Below, in pieces: positions 5,179 to 5,412 of a DNA stretch of 5,412 nucleotides (position 1 is its first letter; every line of letters begins with the position of its first letter). The stretch lies in contig JAMPED010000061.1 in NCBI GenBank assembly GCA_023665325.1, positions 1 through 5,412 on the forward strand, in the 5' to 3' direction. The stretch is from Acetobacter sp. GTDB lineage: Bacteria > Pseudomonadota > Alphaproteobacteria > RF32 > CAG-239. The notes beneath the pieces were generated by a model. It had not been told where the DNA came from. It did no database searches and saw nothing but the letters and a program-made list of their open reading frames with translations. The position numbers were made by a program, and so were the translations under genes.

Positions 5179-5412
5179 ATGGCAAAAGATTATGTTTTAG
5201 TTATTGATATAGGCTCTTCTAAACTTCGTGCGGTGATTGCTGGCACGGGCGTAAACGATACTTTTATCGTGAAAGCTCAGGCGGCAACAGAATACGACGG
5301 GTTTTATGAAGGGCGTTTTTTAAATCCTGATGCGATTGGTGACAACATTAAGGCTCTTCTTGCTGAACTTGACTATGTTGGCACTAAAGGAAATAACAAG
5401 GTGTATATCGGT
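5179..5412 (+). CDS. ftsA: Cell division protein FtsA, 3' truncated
   Basis: The first 78 residues of an actin-fold ATPase of the FtsA family are present, and the frame is open at the window edge. VLVIDIGSSKLRAVIA (residues 6-21) is the phosphate-1 loop of the actin/Hsp70/FtsA fold and matches the FtsA pattern G-I-D-I-G-T-S-K-x-x-A. Further on, GFYEGRFLNPDAIGDNI and a KVYIG segment at the end match the FtsA pattern of G-F-x-x-G, a helix and V-Y-V-G-I. FtsA anchors FtsZ to the membrane through a C-terminal helix, which is outside the window. It lies 44 bases after ftsQ, and ftsZ would be expected next. Related actin-like proteins (PilM, EutJ) share the loop, but the ftsQ context makes FtsA by far the best call. 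Confidence 0.9.
   Translation, partial: MAKDYVLVIDIGSSKLRAVIAGTGVNDTFIVKAQAATEYDGFYEGRFLNPDAIGDNIKALLAELDYVGTKGNNKVYIG

Overview
The window is a stretch of a division and cell wall (dcw) cluster from a Gram-positive bacterium, most likely an AT-rich Bacillota (Firmicutes) member of the Clostridia type. This rests on the gene order murD-ftsW-[X]-murA-ftsQ/divIB-ftsA, the frequent TTG starts, the strong purine-rich ribosome binding sites and the sigma-A type promoter. The assignment comes from gene order and style only; species level is out of reach. All genes are on the + strand.

Layout. Positions 2-553 hold the 3' third of murD (UDP-MurNAc-L-Ala:D-Glu ligase). ftsW (531-1628, TTG start) overlaps it by 23 bases and encodes the SEDS peptidoglycan polymerase of the septum. 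After ftsW comes a self-contained transcription unit. It has a near-consensus promoter with a dyad centred on its -10 box (1663-1700), a strong ribosome binding site, a 407-residue charged cytosolic protein of unknown function (1715-2938) and a strong intrinsic terminator (2958-2986). murA (3000-4256, UDP-GlcNAc enolpyruvyl transferase) starts 13 bases after the terminator. It has no visible ribosome binding site, and its start codon lies in the loop of a predicted 10-bp hairpin. ftsQ/divIB (4253-5134) is coupled to murA through a TTGA overlap. A short gap with a possible promoter leads to ftsA (5179 to the window end, incomplete).

How the genes work together. MurA makes the first committed precursor of peptidoglycan and MurD adds D-glutamate to the stem peptide. 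FtsW polymerises lipid II at the septum, FtsQ/DivIB scaffolds the divisome, and FtsA ties FtsZ to the membrane.

Main oddity. In many Clostridia the slot between ftsW/spoVE and murA is held by murG. Here it is held by an unrecognised gene with its own promoter and terminator, and its codon use differs visibly from its neighbours (no CGN arginine codons, almost no GCG alanine codons). Related 9-bp motifs occur as inverted pairs at both the unknown gene's promoter and the murA start. Either an inserted, highly expressed cassette or a co-regulated wall-stress unit would fit.
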